NCBI GenBank assembly: GCA_964524995.1
Contig: CAZGDV010000002.1
Location: 10,009 to 74,008 of the forward strand
DNA length: 64,000 bases
Source of the DNA: CAZGDV01 sp964524995
GTDB lineage: Bacteria; Chloroflexota; Dehalococcoidia; SZUA-161
Reading direction: 5' to 3'
Position numbers and translations under genes: made by a program. Shown in pieces: positions 35,141 through 43,847 of the stretch. A model generated the notes under the pieces. It searched no databases and was not told the origin of the DNA. It was given only the letters and a program-made list of their open reading frames with translations. Positions within the stretch are counted from its first letter, which is position 1; each line of letters starts with the position of its first letter.

Positions 35141-35147
35141 ATATAAT
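35119..35147 (+). promoter_or_regulatory. Consensus sigma70 promoter of the HTH-kinase gene
   Basis: TTGACA at 35119-35124, exactly 17 bp, TATAAT at 35142-35147. The start point would be near 35154, four bases before the ATG at 35158, so the mRNA is nearly leaderless. Confidence 0.85.
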
Positions 35148-35157
35148 AATACCAGAC

Positions 35158-36255
35158 ATGGTAGAGTACCTGACAATACCTGAAGCGGCCACGCGACTCC
35201 ACGTGACAAGGCAAACGGTCTACAGGTGGATCAAGGAGGGCCGAATCGATCCCGTGTGGACTCCGGGAGGAAGCTACAGGGTACCTGACGACCAGTTGAT
35301 CCAATCAGCGGCAACCCCACCCTCCAGAACGTACAATGACAGGAAGATTTTCCCAGTCACCAACATATCAGAATTCGAACCAGAAATCATTGAGCAGCTG
35401 GGCACGAAGTTCAAGTTCTGGTACAGAACGCAGGTGGGAAAACGAGTGCTATTCAAGGAAGGACGACCAGGAACAGGCGAGAATTGGGCGGAGAAGGCAG
35501 CGAGCGAGCTGTGCGGACTGCTCGGTTTGCCGCACGTACCCTATGAACTGGCGGTGTGGAAGGGAAAGGAAGGCGTTGTCTGTGATGATTTCGAACCACC
35601 CGGCGGAAGACTTGTGCACGGCAACGAACTCCTGGCCTTAAGAGAAGATGCCTACGACAGAGACAAGCGCTATCGGCAGGGGCAGCATACCCTCAGGCTC
35701 GTATTGGATACGATTCGTGACGAGGTTCTTGAAGTCCCTCTGGACTGGAATCCATTCGATATCATCGAATCTCCCATTGATGTATTCGTTGGCTATCTGA
35801 TGCTCGACACATGGATCGCGAACCAGGACCGGCATCACCAAAACTGGGGACTCGTTCTGACCAAGGATCAGGTCACTCACCTCGCTCCATCCTTCGACCA
35901 CGCCTCCAGTCTCGGCAGGAACGAGTCGGACGACGTCCGAAAAGAAAGGCTAGTCACCAAGGACAAAGCGCGAAGCATCGAGAGATATGTTGAGAAAGCC
36001 AGGTCGGCGTTCTATGCATCGCCAGAATCGGCAAGACCGATGTTCACGATCGAGGCTTTTGAAATGGCTGCTATGCAGAGCAGGGACGCCGCCCGCTCAT
36101 GGCTCGGGCGGTTGGAGCAAGTGGCTAGCGCAGATACTATGTCAGTATTCGAGCGCATTCCTGACACGAAGATCACACCTGCGGCCGTGGAGTTCGCCCA
36201 GCACATGCTCGAGCTGAACCGCGAGCGACTACTGGGCCTCAGAAAGGGGCTATGA
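35158..36255 (+). CDS. HTH-HipA/HipT-like kinase fusion
   Basis: 365 aa. Residues 1-50 are an excisionase/MerR-type HTH (YLTIPEAATRLHVTRQTVYRWIKEG, then a wing GGSYRVPDDQL). From about residue 80 on it looks like a HipA-family kinase core: VLFKEGRPGTGENWAEKAASEL (ATP-binding lobe), catalytic loop ANQDRHHQNWGL near 221-232, and metal motif PSFDHASSLG near 244-253. The N-subdomain of HipA is missing and a HipS-like segment is in the next gene. ATG 35158 is used because earlier codons lie in the promoter. It overlaps the HIRAN gene by 4 bp. Confidence 0.75.
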   Translation: MVEYLTIPEAATRLHVTRQTVYRWIKEGRIDPVWTPGGSYRVPDDQLIQSAATPPSRTYNDRKIFPVTNISEFEPEIIEQLGTKFKFWYRTQVGKRVLFKEGRPGTGENWAEKAASELCGLLGLPHVPYELAVWKGKEGVVCDDFEPPGGRLVHGNELLALREDAYDRDKRYRQGQHTLRLVLDTIRDEVLEVPLDWNPFDIIESPIDVFVGYLMLDTWIANQDRHHQNWGLVLTKDQVTHLAPSFDHASSLGRNESDDVRKERLVTKDKARSIERYVEKARSAFYASPESARPMFTIEAFEMAAMQSRDAARSWLGRLEQVASADTMSVFERIPDTKITPAAVEFAQHMLELNRERLLGLRKGL

Positions 36256-37028
36256 TGAAAACGCTCTACCTCGCATGGCAAGACCCGGTCGACCGCATGT
36301 GGAGGACCGTCGGGCGCTTGACATTAGACAATGGCAAGTACAAGTTCGTCTACACTAAGGGCGCGAAGAATGCCCCTCGGTTCTCGACCTTTGGCGGCAT
36401 GAAGAAACTGGATCAGCCCTACGAGTCAACTGAGTTGTTCCCCGTATTCGCGAATAGGCTGTTGTCGGAACGACGCCCCGAGTATGAGGACTATCTGAAG
36501 TGGGCAAACTTGAGCCGCCATGATATCACAGGGGTTCTGTCTGCAACTGGTGGCAAACGAGTCACGGATTCTTTCAGGGTATTCCCAAAACCAGAGCCGA
36601 CGCCTGAGGAGAGATATGAAGTCACATTCTTCGCCCACGGCCTCCGCTACTTCCCCGAGGAAGCGAGGCGGCGTGTCGATGCTCTTCAAGCAGGCGAAAG
36701 GCTCTACCTCATGCCTGATCCGCAGAACGAATATGATCCAATGGCAATCCTCCTCCGCACAGGCGATCCCCTATTCTTGGCAGGTTACTGTCCGAGGTTT
36801 TTTGCGACCGACTTCAAGCAGTTGCTTCAATTGAACCCCGACCAACCGGCAGTTGTGGTGATCCGGGTCAACCGAGACGCGCCTCTCCAGATGCGTTTAT
36901 TGTGCAGACTGTCCTCGCCGTGGCCTGCGGGCTTCGAAACCTGCAGCGGAGAGGAGTACAAGCCGCTTGTTGAGGAACCGACAGTCGTAGGGAGAGTTCA
37001 GCCATGGAAATGGACACAGAAGACATAG
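36252..37028 (+). CDS. HipS-like/HIRAN domain protein, putative antitoxin partner
   Basis: 258 aa. Residues ~1-90 resemble the HipA N-subdomain (HipS): YLAWQDPVDRMWRTVGRL, an Y-rich strand, then STELFPVFANRLLSERRPEYEDYL. Residues ~120-215 are a HIRAN domain: VTFFAHGLRYFP, LYLMPDPQNEYDPMAILL and FLAGYCPRFFA. HIRAN domains bind DNA ends. HipS-HIRAN proteins have been described as likely antitoxins encoded next to Hip-type kinases. Here the start overlaps the kinase stop (ATGATGA), and the end overlaps the DUF2284 gene by 25 bp. Confidence 0.75.
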   Translation: MMKTLYLAWQDPVDRMWRTVGRLTLDNGKYKFVYTKGAKNAPRFSTFGGMKKLDQPYESTELFPVFANRLLSERRPEYEDYLKWANLSRHDITGVLSATGGKRVTDSFRVFPKPEPTPEERYEVTFFAHGLRYFPEEARRRVDALQAGERLYLMPDPQNEYDPMAILLRTGDPLFLAGYCPRFFATDFKQLLQLNPDQPAVVVIRVNRDAPLQMRLLCRLSSPWPAGFETCSGEEYKPLVEEPTVVGRVQPWKWTQKT

Positions 37029-37549
37029 TGCAACGTGCCCACCAACTCGGAATCCATACGTGCATCGAGTTCGACCCGGGCCTCCTGACCCCCGAGGAGC
37101 GGATACGGGAAATATGCCATGGTAACAAGTGCGGTAACTACAGGGTACACTACATGTGCCCGCCCCACGTCGGGTCGCTGGAGGACGCCGAGCGCCGCTT
37201 CGGAGAGTTCAAGAGGGGCGTGCTGCTCCAGTACTCGGAGGCTCTCGACGTGACGACAGACATCGAAGGGCTCTTGCGAGCGAAGATGGAGCTCCATACA
37301 CGCGTGCTGCAGATGGAAGAGTACCTGCGCAGCAGGGGCCTGGCCAACGCCTGGGGCTTGATCGGCGGGTCCTGCTGGCTGTGCTACCCATGTAAGGCCA
37401 GGTCGGGCGAGCCCTGCCCTCATCCGGAGGCAGCCAGGCCCTCCCCCGAGGCTTTCGGCGTCGACGTCATGGCCCTCCTGGGCAAGCTCGGCCTCGACAA
37501 CCAGTTCCACTCCGACCGGGTAACCTGGACAGGTTGCGTCCTATTCTGA
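37004..37549 (+). CDS. DUF2284 Cys-rich metal-binding protein
   Basis: 181 aa. Nine Cys residues arranged as CHGNKCGNY, MCPP, then GGSCWLCYPCKARSGEPCPHPEAARPS, the DUF2284 pattern expected to hold iron-sulfur or zinc centres. RPSPEAFGVDVMALL is also typical. The family is common in anaerobes and has no proven function. The start lies within the HIRAN gene, but GC content and family type suggest this is a resident gene rather than part of the kinase module. Confidence 0.85.
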   Translation: MEMDTEDIVQRAHQLGIHTCIEFDPGLLTPEERIREICHGNKCGNYRVHYMCPPHVGSLEDAERRFGEFKRGVLLQYSEALDVTTDIEGLLRAKMELHTRVLQMEEYLRSRGLANAWGLIGGSCWLCYPCKARSGEPCPHPEAARPSPEAFGVDVMALLGKLGLDNQFHSDRVTWTGCVLF

Positions 37550-37648
37550 GGTCATCGAGTCGAGAGGCCGAACCCGACATCGACAAGCCAACGCGCCTCC
37601 ACCTTATGCGCAAGCAGCTTCCTCAACATAGCCGTGCAACGGCTCTGC

Positions 37649-37680
37649 GACGTTCAGCTGTCTGGCTGTTCAGCCGTCCC
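37649..37680 (+). repeat. Degenerate octamer array F (4 units)
   Basis: GACGTTCA, GCTGTCTG, GCTGTTCA, GCCGTCCC in 8-nt register, in the 244-bp gap between the DUF2284 and CPBP protease genes; otherwise I see only possible promoter sequence there. Confidence 0.65.
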
Positions 37681-37793
37681 AACGATGGTACGTTGACTCA
37701 CGCGACCGCCGTATTGTAGGATACGTCGAGTGCGACGGCTGTCTGCGAGAGGTATCGCAACCGCCAACTCACGCTGAGAAGAAAGGGCCAGAA

Positions 37794-38633
37794 GTGGAGT
37801 ACGTAGTGCTGGGCCTGAGCATCGCCTTCGGGATCCTGGTTTTCCTCCTATCGATCACGGCTCTCGTGATCTGCATCAAGAACCGCTACGAGACCGCGGC
37901 CACCCTGAAACACGGTGTTCTTCTGGCGGCCGTGGTCATAGGCCTCGATCTATTGGCGATCCCCCTGGTACCCGACGCCCTCGCCGACATGGACACGGCG
38001 GTAATCGCCGTGCTGGCCATAGGGTCGATTCTGCGCTTCATCGCGATCACTCTTCTAACTTGTCTCGGCATCCACTGCGCCCGGTCGCTCGGCTATCAGG
38101 ACGTACCACTGCTGAGAAGGCTTCTCGCGAGAGAGGAAGGCGACGGCGGTGTGGTCAGCAAGGGCTACCTCCTCTCGAGCATCGGCCTGGCGCTGGGCGC
38201 GGTTGCCTTCACCGCCATCCTGTTCGTGGCGATACCACCGCAACTGTCCAGCACCTTCGTCGACGTCTCGGAGATCGACATGGCCGAGTACGGGATAGCC
38301 GAGTTCATAACGCCCGCGCTGATACTCGTGGTTATCCAGGCGACCATATACGAAGAGATACTGTTCCGCCTCTGCATCCAGAGCTTCGTCGCCAAGTACC
38401 TCGGACTGAACGGCAGGAAGTACGTCTGGGCGGTACTGCTCACGGCAGGTCTGTGGGCGATACTGCATCTCGGTGCACTAGACCCGGTATGGATCAAGTT
38501 CGTTCAGGTGTTCCCGATCGGGATAGCCCTGGGATTTCTGTTCCGTAAGTACGGGCTGGGAAGCGCCATCCTGGCCCACGGAGCCTTCAATGTGGCGGGC
38601 ATGTTCCTGGCCGTCCATCTCGTCAACTGGTGA
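37794..38633 (+). CDS. CPBP-family intramembrane metalloprotease (CAAX protease-like)
   Basis: 279 aa with about 7-8 membrane helices. The motif YEEILFRLCIQ gives the EExxxR active-site segment, and later His residues lie in LWAILHLGAL and ILAHGAFNVAGM, the order expected for CPBP/Abi proteases. GTG 37794 start has AGAAAGGG upstream. Bacterial members act in bacteriocin self-immunity or membrane protein processing; the target here is unknown. Confidence 0.85.
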   Translation: MEYVVLGLSIAFGILVFLLSITALVICIKNRYETAATLKHGVLLAAVVIGLDLLAIPLVPDALADMDTAVIAVLAIGSILRFIAITLLTCLGIHCARSLGYQDVPLLRRLLAREEGDGGVVSKGYLLSSIGLALGAVAFTAILFVAIPPQLSSTFVDVSEIDMAEYGIAEFITPALILVVIQATIYEEILFRLCIQSFVAKYLGLNGRKYVWAVLLTAGLWAILHLGALDPVWIKFVQVFPIGIALGFLFRKYGLGSAILAHGAFNVAGMFLAVHLVNW

Positions 38634-38679
38634 CATCCGGACAGCGGAATGTCAGGCTGTCTGGATGCGGCCATGTGAA
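38632..38679 (+). repeat. Degenerate octamer array G (6 units)
   Basis: GACATCCG, GACAGCGG, AATGTCAG, GCTGTCTG, GATGCGGC, CATGTGAA. The first unit includes the last two bases of the CPBP gene stop codon. Confidence 0.65.
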
Positions 38680-38710
38680 CCCTCGAAAGAGCCGGCGACA
38701 AGGAGGTATG

Positions 38711-39238
38711 ATGCTGGAACCTGAAGAACGACAGAGGTTGCGGTCGGGGCTGTCCACTATCCAGAAAACTTGGATTGCCTTCTTCCTCGCGCCGATTGTC
38801 TACGCGATCATCTCGCATATCGTGAGCAATGTCGCGTCGGAGATGGCGGCCTTCGAGGATCATTTAGGCATAATGGCAGGCGTGTTGGCCGCGATGTCGG
38901 TAATACATTTCTTCACAGTACGCCGCATGCGAAAGCGGATACTCGCAGAGCGCGAACATCAAGGCAGCCACCGGTCCATCGCCACCCTGTTGCGAGCGGC
39001 TGAAGTCTATGACTCCAACTCGGCAGTCCGTCGGTACTTCGACGCCACGATAATATCGTCTGCACTATTCGAGGCAGTCGGCATCTACGGCTTCATCATC
39101 TACATCCTGAGCGGCAGCTTCGCCGCGCTGTATGGATTCATCATTCCCGCGATGATCGCCATGCTGATGGTCCGCCCGCGTTACGACGAGCTGGAGAGGC
39201 TGGCCATCGATATGCGGAACTCTACCCCAGAGACTTAA
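38711..39238 (+). CDS. Small membrane protein, unknown function
   Basis: 175 aa. ATG 38711 is preferred (AGGAGG 4 bases upstream; an adjacent ATG at 38708 is also possible). Four membrane helices: IAFFLAPIVYAIISHIVSNV, GIMAGVLAAMSVIHFF, and a pair SALFEAVGIYGFIIYILSG and ALYGFIIPAMIAMLMV. A basic cytoplasmic loop (RRMRKRILAEREHQ) separates the pairs. I do not recognise a family. It converges with the M48-like peptidase gene. Confidence 0.65.
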   Translation: MLEPEERQRLRSGLSTIQKTWIAFFLAPIVYAIISHIVSNVASEMAAFEDHLGIMAGVLAAMSVIHFFTVRRMRKRILAEREHQGSHRSIATLLRAAEVYDSNSAVRRYFDATIISSALFEAVGIYGFIIYILSGSFAALYGFIIPAMIAMLMVRPRYDELERLAIDMRNSTPET

Positions 39239-39254
39239 CGAGGGGGATGATCGC

Positions 39255-39899
39255 CTACAGCCGGCCCATGTCGATGGTGCGCCGGTTCAGCCTGAGGTAC
39301 AGTCTGTAGGTGATGAGCAGGGGAGGCCGGGACAGCCACCCGATAAGGCGCACGAAGTAGTTGGGGTGCATCTGCACCAGCTTCCGCCCATCCTCCTTCG
39401 CCCCCGCCACGGTCTTGATGCCGAGCACCTTGATCGAGCGATAGTCCGCCCATAGCTCGAAGAGCCAGGACAGGAAGCAAGCAAACACCACCAGCATAGG
39501 GGCGACGATGAGGGCTATGGGTATGGCGATAGCGTACTGGATGTCCGAGTTCGTAGCAGCGACTATCGGGAACACGGTCAAGGCTGCGGCCACCAGCCCG
39601 ATCGATTCGGCGAGCAGCAACATGCTGAGTGGATAGAAGACGTAAGGGTATAGCTGCCGCCGATGCGACAGCTCATGAACCAGAACGTACTTTAGAAGCC
39701 TGTCGCTGACGAACACCAGATCATGGATGATTATGGTGCCAACCCCCGTCGTCTGACTGAGGATAACCGGGTTGCCTGAGGAGAAGACGACGACCTCCTG
39801 CTTAGCGCCTTCCGGTGTCCGGACCACCGCCACCTCCTTGAAGTCAGCGTTGATCCACCTTATGTGCACCTTGGTAGCGGCCAGGCGCAATTGGTTCAT
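39255..39899 (-). CDS. M48-like membrane metallopeptidase
   Basis: 214 aa. The zinc motif appears as VHELSHRRQ (HExxH, residues 75-79), with the third ligand probably the Glu of ELWADYRSIKVLG, as in M48 peptidases. Hydrophobic segments flank that region (LLLAESIGLVAAALTVFPIV, IALIVAPMLVVFACFLSWLF). The N-terminal part is a short beta-rich domain. Substrate unknown. It is shorter than HtpX, so it may be a minimal M48 form. Confidence 0.75.
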   Translation of the reverse strand: MNQLRLAATKVHIRWINADFKEVAVVRTPEGAKQEVVVFSSGNPVILSQTTGVGTIIIHDLVFVSDRLLKYVLVHELSHRRQLYPYVFYPLSMLLLAESIGLVAAALTVFPIVAATNSDIQYAIAIPIALIVAPMLVVFACFLSWLFELWADYRSIKVLGIKTVAGAKEDGRKLVQMHPNYFVRLIGWLSRPPLLITYRLYLRLNRRTIDMGRL

Positions 39900-39942
39900 T
39901 TCGGCGGGCCTTCCCCTCCAAAAAGGGAGATGGGACTCTCCT

Positions 39943-39990
39943 GCCGCTCCGACATCCGGCCATCCAGCTGTCTGGACGTGGAGCCAGCTG
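39943..39990 (+). repeat. Degenerate octamer array H (6 units)
   Basis: GCCGCTCC, GACATCCG, GCCATCCA, GCTGTCTG, GACGTGGA, GCCAGCTG, between two leftward genes, ending 10 bp before the lipocalin-like gene stop. Confidence 0.65.
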
Positions 39991-40000
39991 CCGGGGACGC

Positions 40001-40966
40001 CTAGGGTACTCTGTCGAGCGGGCTTATGCTCCTGACGATCTCGGCGTGCCCGTTACCGCCGACCTCGTTTCCACCCAACCACCCCGCAACGACGGTGTTG
40101 CCCTCCCAGAACTGGTAGGCGACCTCGGGCATGAGCTCGAACATTCTGATCTCCTGCTCCGGATACCGGGCCCTGATCTCTAGGTCAACACCCTGCGTTC
40201 GTTCCTTCACCTGCCAGACGATGCCATACTCCCTACCGGTCGCGGGAGACACCCAGGATTCCACGCTCTGCATCGCCACATCGTGTGTATGATACATCGA
40301 GCAATCCGGGAACATGATCATCAGGTCGCGTGACTCGATCGAGTCGTCGGGGTTCACGATCTGCCAGACAAGCAACTCGGTATCGTTGTCGAGCTGTACG
40401 GAGAACCAGTCCCAACCCCTTCGCCCGAGGTTGGCCATCCACTGGTGGTCCATCCACCCGGCCCCTTCGACATCGATCTGCCTGCCGCCTATCTGAATCC
40501 ACCCGCCGACCTCGAGCCTGGTCAGTGAGTAGTAATACGAAGTCCCCCCGCTCCACTGCACAAGGCCGTCGCCGCCGGCCAGCATGGGCGGCTTCTGCGA
40601 CTCCATACTCAGATCGAGTCCTATGCCTTTCCCCTTCGCCTCCAGACGGTAGAGGGGCGTTTCCGAACCCGCCCGCCGCCAGCGGTCGCGGCCACCCCAG
40701 ACGAGGTCCAGCGCCCCTTCGGCGAATCTTGGCGTCGAGCCAGCCACCTCGTGATGGAGCGTGCGCCCATCGATATCCGAGATGGCGATGATCTTGAGGC
40801 CGGGGCTGAAGTAGGCCACCATCGCGCCATACTCGCCTCCGTCCGATCCGGTCAAGGCGGTGTTGAGATACCACCACTCGATCAGAGCGTTCGGATGCGC
40901 TCCCTCGTCCTCGGGAAAGTGGATACGAGGCGGGCCGCTGCTCGGTTGTTTCCTGCGCGCCGTCAA
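40001..40966 (-). CDS. CrtC/AttH-like lipocalin-domain protein
   Basis: 321 aa. RIHFPEDEGAHPNALIEWWYLNTAL at the start and WDWFSVQLDNDTELLVWQI in the middle mark the double lipocalin-like fold shared by carotenoid 1,2-hydratase (CrtC) and AttH. DVEGAGWMDHQWMA is the conserved mid-protein motif. There are no carotenoid genes nearby, so hydratase activity is not claimed. TTG 40966 is chosen because a promoter lies just upstream and the in-frame GTG at 41026 falls inside its -10 box. The frame is open far upstream, without family similarity. Confidence 0.75.
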   Translation of the reverse strand: MTARRKQPSSGPPRIHFPEDEGAHPNALIEWWYLNTALTGSDGGEYGAMVAYFSPGLKIIAISDIDGRTLHHEVAGSTPRFAEGALDLVWGGRDRWRRAGSETPLYRLEAKGKGIGLDLSMESQKPPMLAGGDGLVQWSGGTSYYYSLTRLEVGGWIQIGGRQIDVEGAGWMDHQWMANLGRRGWDWFSVQLDNDTELLVWQIVNPDDSIESRDLMIMFPDCSMYHTHDVAMQSVESWVSPATGREYGIVWQVKERTQGVDLEIRARYPEQEIRMFELMPEVAYQFWEGNTVVAGWLGGNEVGGNGHAEIVRSISPLDRVP

Positions 40967-41024
40967 TTCGTGAGCGTTTCTCTGAGCAATGTGAGTTGCA
41001 GGCCAGCCGAAGCCAGCAAGCCAC

Positions 41025-41053
41025 ACTTTACGTAACAGGCATGGCGTTGTCAA
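41025..41053 (-). promoter_or_regulatory. Promoter of the lipocalin-like gene
   Basis: On the minus strand TTGACA (41053-41048), 17 bp, TAAAGT (41030-41025). Start of transcription near 41018, about 52 bases before the TTG at 40966. Confidence 0.6.
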
Positions 41054-41124
41054 GGAGGTGATTGGTATCTCGAAGTGCGCAGGTAGCTCAGGACTGTCCG
41101 ACGAGGCAAGCCCCCACACGCACG

Positions 41125-41928
41125 TCAGCTCAACAGGAACCCACCGTCCACTATGACCACGCTTCCCGTCATGTAATCCACAGCGGGGCTGGCCAGAAAG
41201 AGCACCACCTTCGCCACATCGTCGGGTTCTCCGAGCCGGCCCAGCGGCAAGCGCGCCATGAACTTCTCGTAAATTTCCCTTAGAGACTTGCCACTGGCCT
41301 TGATCGCAGTCTGCTGGGCCGCGGCGCCTGCCGTCATGATGCCGCCGGGGGCAACAGCGTTCACGAGGATATTGTGTGGTGCTAGCTCCAAAGCCAATGC
41401 CTTCGTCAGCATTACGACCCCGGCCTTCGCCGTAACGTAGTGCGCGAGGTCTTCTCTGGGATGCAGGCCCTCCATGGAGGCGATGTTCACGATCCTGCCC
41501 CCCCACCCGGACTCGGTCATCTTCCTAGCAGCGGCCTGGGAGTAGAACATCACGCTCTTGAGGTTCACATTCAGCACCCTGTCCCACATTTCCTCGGTAA
41601 CATCGAAGACAGGTGCATGCGGAAACACGCCGGCGTTGTTCACCAGGACGTCAAGCCTACCGAACGCCTCTGTGGCCGCCTGCATCACATTCGCAGCGTC
41701 CGCAACGCTTGCAGCGTTGGCGACTACGGCGCGGCCGCTACCGCCATTCTGCTTGATCTGTTCTACGGTACGATCGGCTGCCTCTGAGTCGATGTCAGTC
41801 ACCACGACGCTCGCCCCAGCCTCGGCCAGACGGAATGCAATAGCCTGGCCTATACCTGCACCACCACCTGTCACGATTGCGCACTCATCAGTGAGGTCCA
41901 GGAGTTCGGCAACTCTCCTTCCCGACAT
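41125..41928 (-). CDS. SDR family oxidoreductase
   Basis: 267 aa short-chain dehydrogenase/reductase. The cofactor motif TGGGAGIGQ lies near residues 20-28, NNAG near 95, catalytic Ser in NIASMEG, and YxxxK in YVTAK, with PGG after NAVAPGG. The Asp at the end of strand 2 (VTDID) favours NAD(H) over NADP(H). Typical FabG-like length and C-terminus (YMTGSVVIVDGGFLLS). Substrate unknown. Confidence 0.92.
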   Translation of the reverse strand: MSGRRVAELLDLTDECAIVTGGGAGIGQAIAFRLAEAGASVVVTDIDSEAADRTVEQIKQNGGSGRAVVANAASVADAANVMQAATEAFGRLDVLVNNAGVFPHAPVFDVTEEMWDRVLNVNLKSVMFYSQAAARKMTESGWGGRIVNIASMEGLHPREDLAHYVTAKAGVVMLTKALALELAPHNILVNAVAPGGIMTAGAAAQQTAIKASGKSLREIYEKFMARLPLGRLGEPDDVAKVVLFLASPAVDYMTGSVVIVDGGFLLS

Positions 41929-42180
41929 GGCACCTCCTACCGCAAACGGAGTCTATCGAAAGCGATAATGCCCGACAATTCCACCCGAAAGCCGAGTAAT
42001 CGTGTGCAGCGCGGCTCCGGATGCTACGGCTGTCCCAATCGAAGTCTCTCAACATAAGATAGCACCAATGTCAAACGCTATCCTCAAAGGGTGAACCCGT
42101 TGACCGACCCAAGCCTCCTCCAGAAGCGGAGGGCGTTCCATGTTATGATAGTGACCAACGCCATTACCCAAGTACTCGAT

Positions 42181-43797
42181 ATGACAGAAGAACCCGCAAA
42201 CGTAGCACTACCCCCCCAGCCCCCGGGCGTACGCTCCCTCCCCCGACGCCAGATCGCCATCACTATGGCGGGCGTGATGCTGGCGATGTTCCTCGCTTCG
42301 CTGGACCAAACGATTGTTGGGACGGCCCTGCCCCGCATTGTCGCGGACTTGGGCGGGTTCACGAAGTACACCTGGGTCGCCACGGCCTACATAATCGCCT
42401 CGACGATCGCCGTGCCGATTACGGGGAAGCTCACCGACATGTACGGGCGCAAGTGGTTCTACGTCGGGGGCCTCTGCATCTTCACCGTGGGCTCGATCCT
42501 CTGCGGGATCAGCGACACCATGAACCAGATCATCGCCTTCCGGGGGCTGCAGGGTGTGGGTGCCGGCGTAATGATGGCCAACGCCTTCATCGTGGTGGGG
42601 GACCTCTTCCCCCCTTCGGAGCGCGGCAAGTACCAGGGTCTCGTCGCGGGCATCTTCGGCCTGTCGTCGGTGATCGGCCCAACGCTCGGGGGGTTCATTA
42701 CCGACTCCCTGTCCTGGCATTGGGTCTTCTTCGTCAACATTCCACTGGGGCTGCTGATAATCGGTTTGTTCATCTTTTTCTTCCCCAACGTCCGGCCGCA
42801 GGGCGTGAAGCCAAAGATAGACTTCCTCGGCGTGGCCTTGATGGTACTCGCGGTGGTGCCCGCCATGCTGGCGCTCACTCTGGGCGGCGTGGACTACCCA
42901 TGGCTCTCCGCCCAGATAATCGGGATGTTCGCCTTCTCCGCTGTCATGGCCCTTCTGTTCGTTCTCGCGGAGCCACGCGCCGCCGAACCCATAATGCCGA
43001 TGTGGATATTCAAGAACCCCATAGTCGCCGTCTCACTCCTGGTCATATTCATAACCGGATTCGGCATGTTCGGTGCCATCATCTACATACCGCTCTTCTT
43101 CCAGGGCGTGCTCGGGATGTCGGCGACGGCAAGTGGCAGCTTTCTCACGCCTATGATGCTGGGGCTCGTAGCCGGAAGCGTCATCTCCGGCCAGATACTG
43201 TCGCGCGCCGGAGGTCACTACCGCCTCCAGGGCGTTTTCGGCCTGGCCATGATGGCCGCGGGCATGGGCCTGATGTCGACCATGACCGCGGAGACGAGCT
43301 ACGCGACGGCGGTTGCCTACATCGTGCTGCTGGGGTTCGGCCTGGGTTGCACGATGCCGTTGTACGTCATAGCTGTACAGAATGCCGTCCCGTACAAGGT
43401 CATGGGGATCGCCACTTCCTCAACCGCCTTCTTCCGCCAGATAGGCGGCGCTTTGGGGCTGGCCATTCTCGGGTCGATCGTGACCAACAGATTCCAGTCC
43501 GACTTCCTGTCGGGCCTGTCCCAGGCCGCAAAGGAGGCCACGCCGCCGCAGCTCCTGGACGAACTGGCGCAGAACCCTCAGGCGCTGATGAACGTTGAAG
43601 CTCAGGACAACCTGCGGGCCTTCTTCGAGCAGTTCGGTCAACAGGGGGCCGCGCTGTTCGAACACATCATGGAGACCCTGAAGATAGCGCTCAGCTCAGC
43701 GATAGCCCAAGCGTTCCTGATCGGATTGTTCGTAGTGATCGCCGCATGGGTGGTCAACTGGTTCATCAAGGAGATACCTCTCCGCACGCAGCACTGA
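42181..43797 (+). CDS. MFS exporter, DHA2 (EmrB/QacA) family, copy 1
   Basis: 538 aa with 14 expected membrane helices. The DHA2 signature is LASLDQTIVGTALPRIVADLGG; GKLTDMYGRKWFYVGGL (motif A) and QGVGAGVMMANAFIVVGDLFPPSERGKYQGL (motif C region) are clear. It probably exports drugs or metabolites by proton antiport. ATG 42181 is chosen by comparison with the paralogue at 48693 (both start shortly before a PRRQ segment); GTG 42091 and ATG 42145 are upstream alternatives. Octamer array I follows the stop by 2 bp. Confidence 0.9.
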   Translation: MTEEPANVALPPQPPGVRSLPRRQIAITMAGVMLAMFLASLDQTIVGTALPRIVADLGGFTKYTWVATAYIIASTIAVPITGKLTDMYGRKWFYVGGLCIFTVGSILCGISDTMNQIIAFRGLQGVGAGVMMANAFIVVGDLFPPSERGKYQGLVAGIFGLSSVIGPTLGGFITDSLSWHWVFFVNIPLGLLIIGLFIFFFPNVRPQGVKPKIDFLGVALMVLAVVPAMLALTLGGVDYPWLSAQIIGMFAFSAVMALLFVLAEPRAAEPIMPMWIFKNPIVAVSLLVIFITGFGMFGAIIYIPLFFQGVLGMSATASGSFLTPMMLGLVAGSVISGQILSRAGGHYRLQGVFGLAMMAAGMGLMSTMTAETSYATAVAYIVLLGFGLGCTMPLYVIAVQNAVPYKVMGIATSSTAFFRQIGGALGLAILGSIVTNRFQSDFLSGLSQAAKEATPPQLLDELAQNPQALMNVEAQDNLRAFFEQFGQQGAALFEHIMETLKIALSSAIAQAFLIGLFVVIAAWVVNWFIKEIPLRTQH

Positions 43798-43799
43798 CG

Positions 43800-43847
43800 A
43801 ATGTCTGGCTGTCCAGGCGTCTCGCCATTCGACCGCTCAGCTGTCGA
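43800..43847 (+). repeat. Degenerate octamer array I (6 units)
   Basis: AATGTCTG, GCTGTCCA, GGCGTCTC, GCCATTCG, ACCGCTCA, GCTGTCGA. It begins just after the MFS stop codon and runs into the last codons of the converging DUF169 gene. Confidence 0.7.

Noticed and set aside
40001..40966. Carotenoid 1,2-hydratase activity
   Set aside because: The fold fits CrtC/AttH, but no carotenoid genes are near and the family is functionally mixed.
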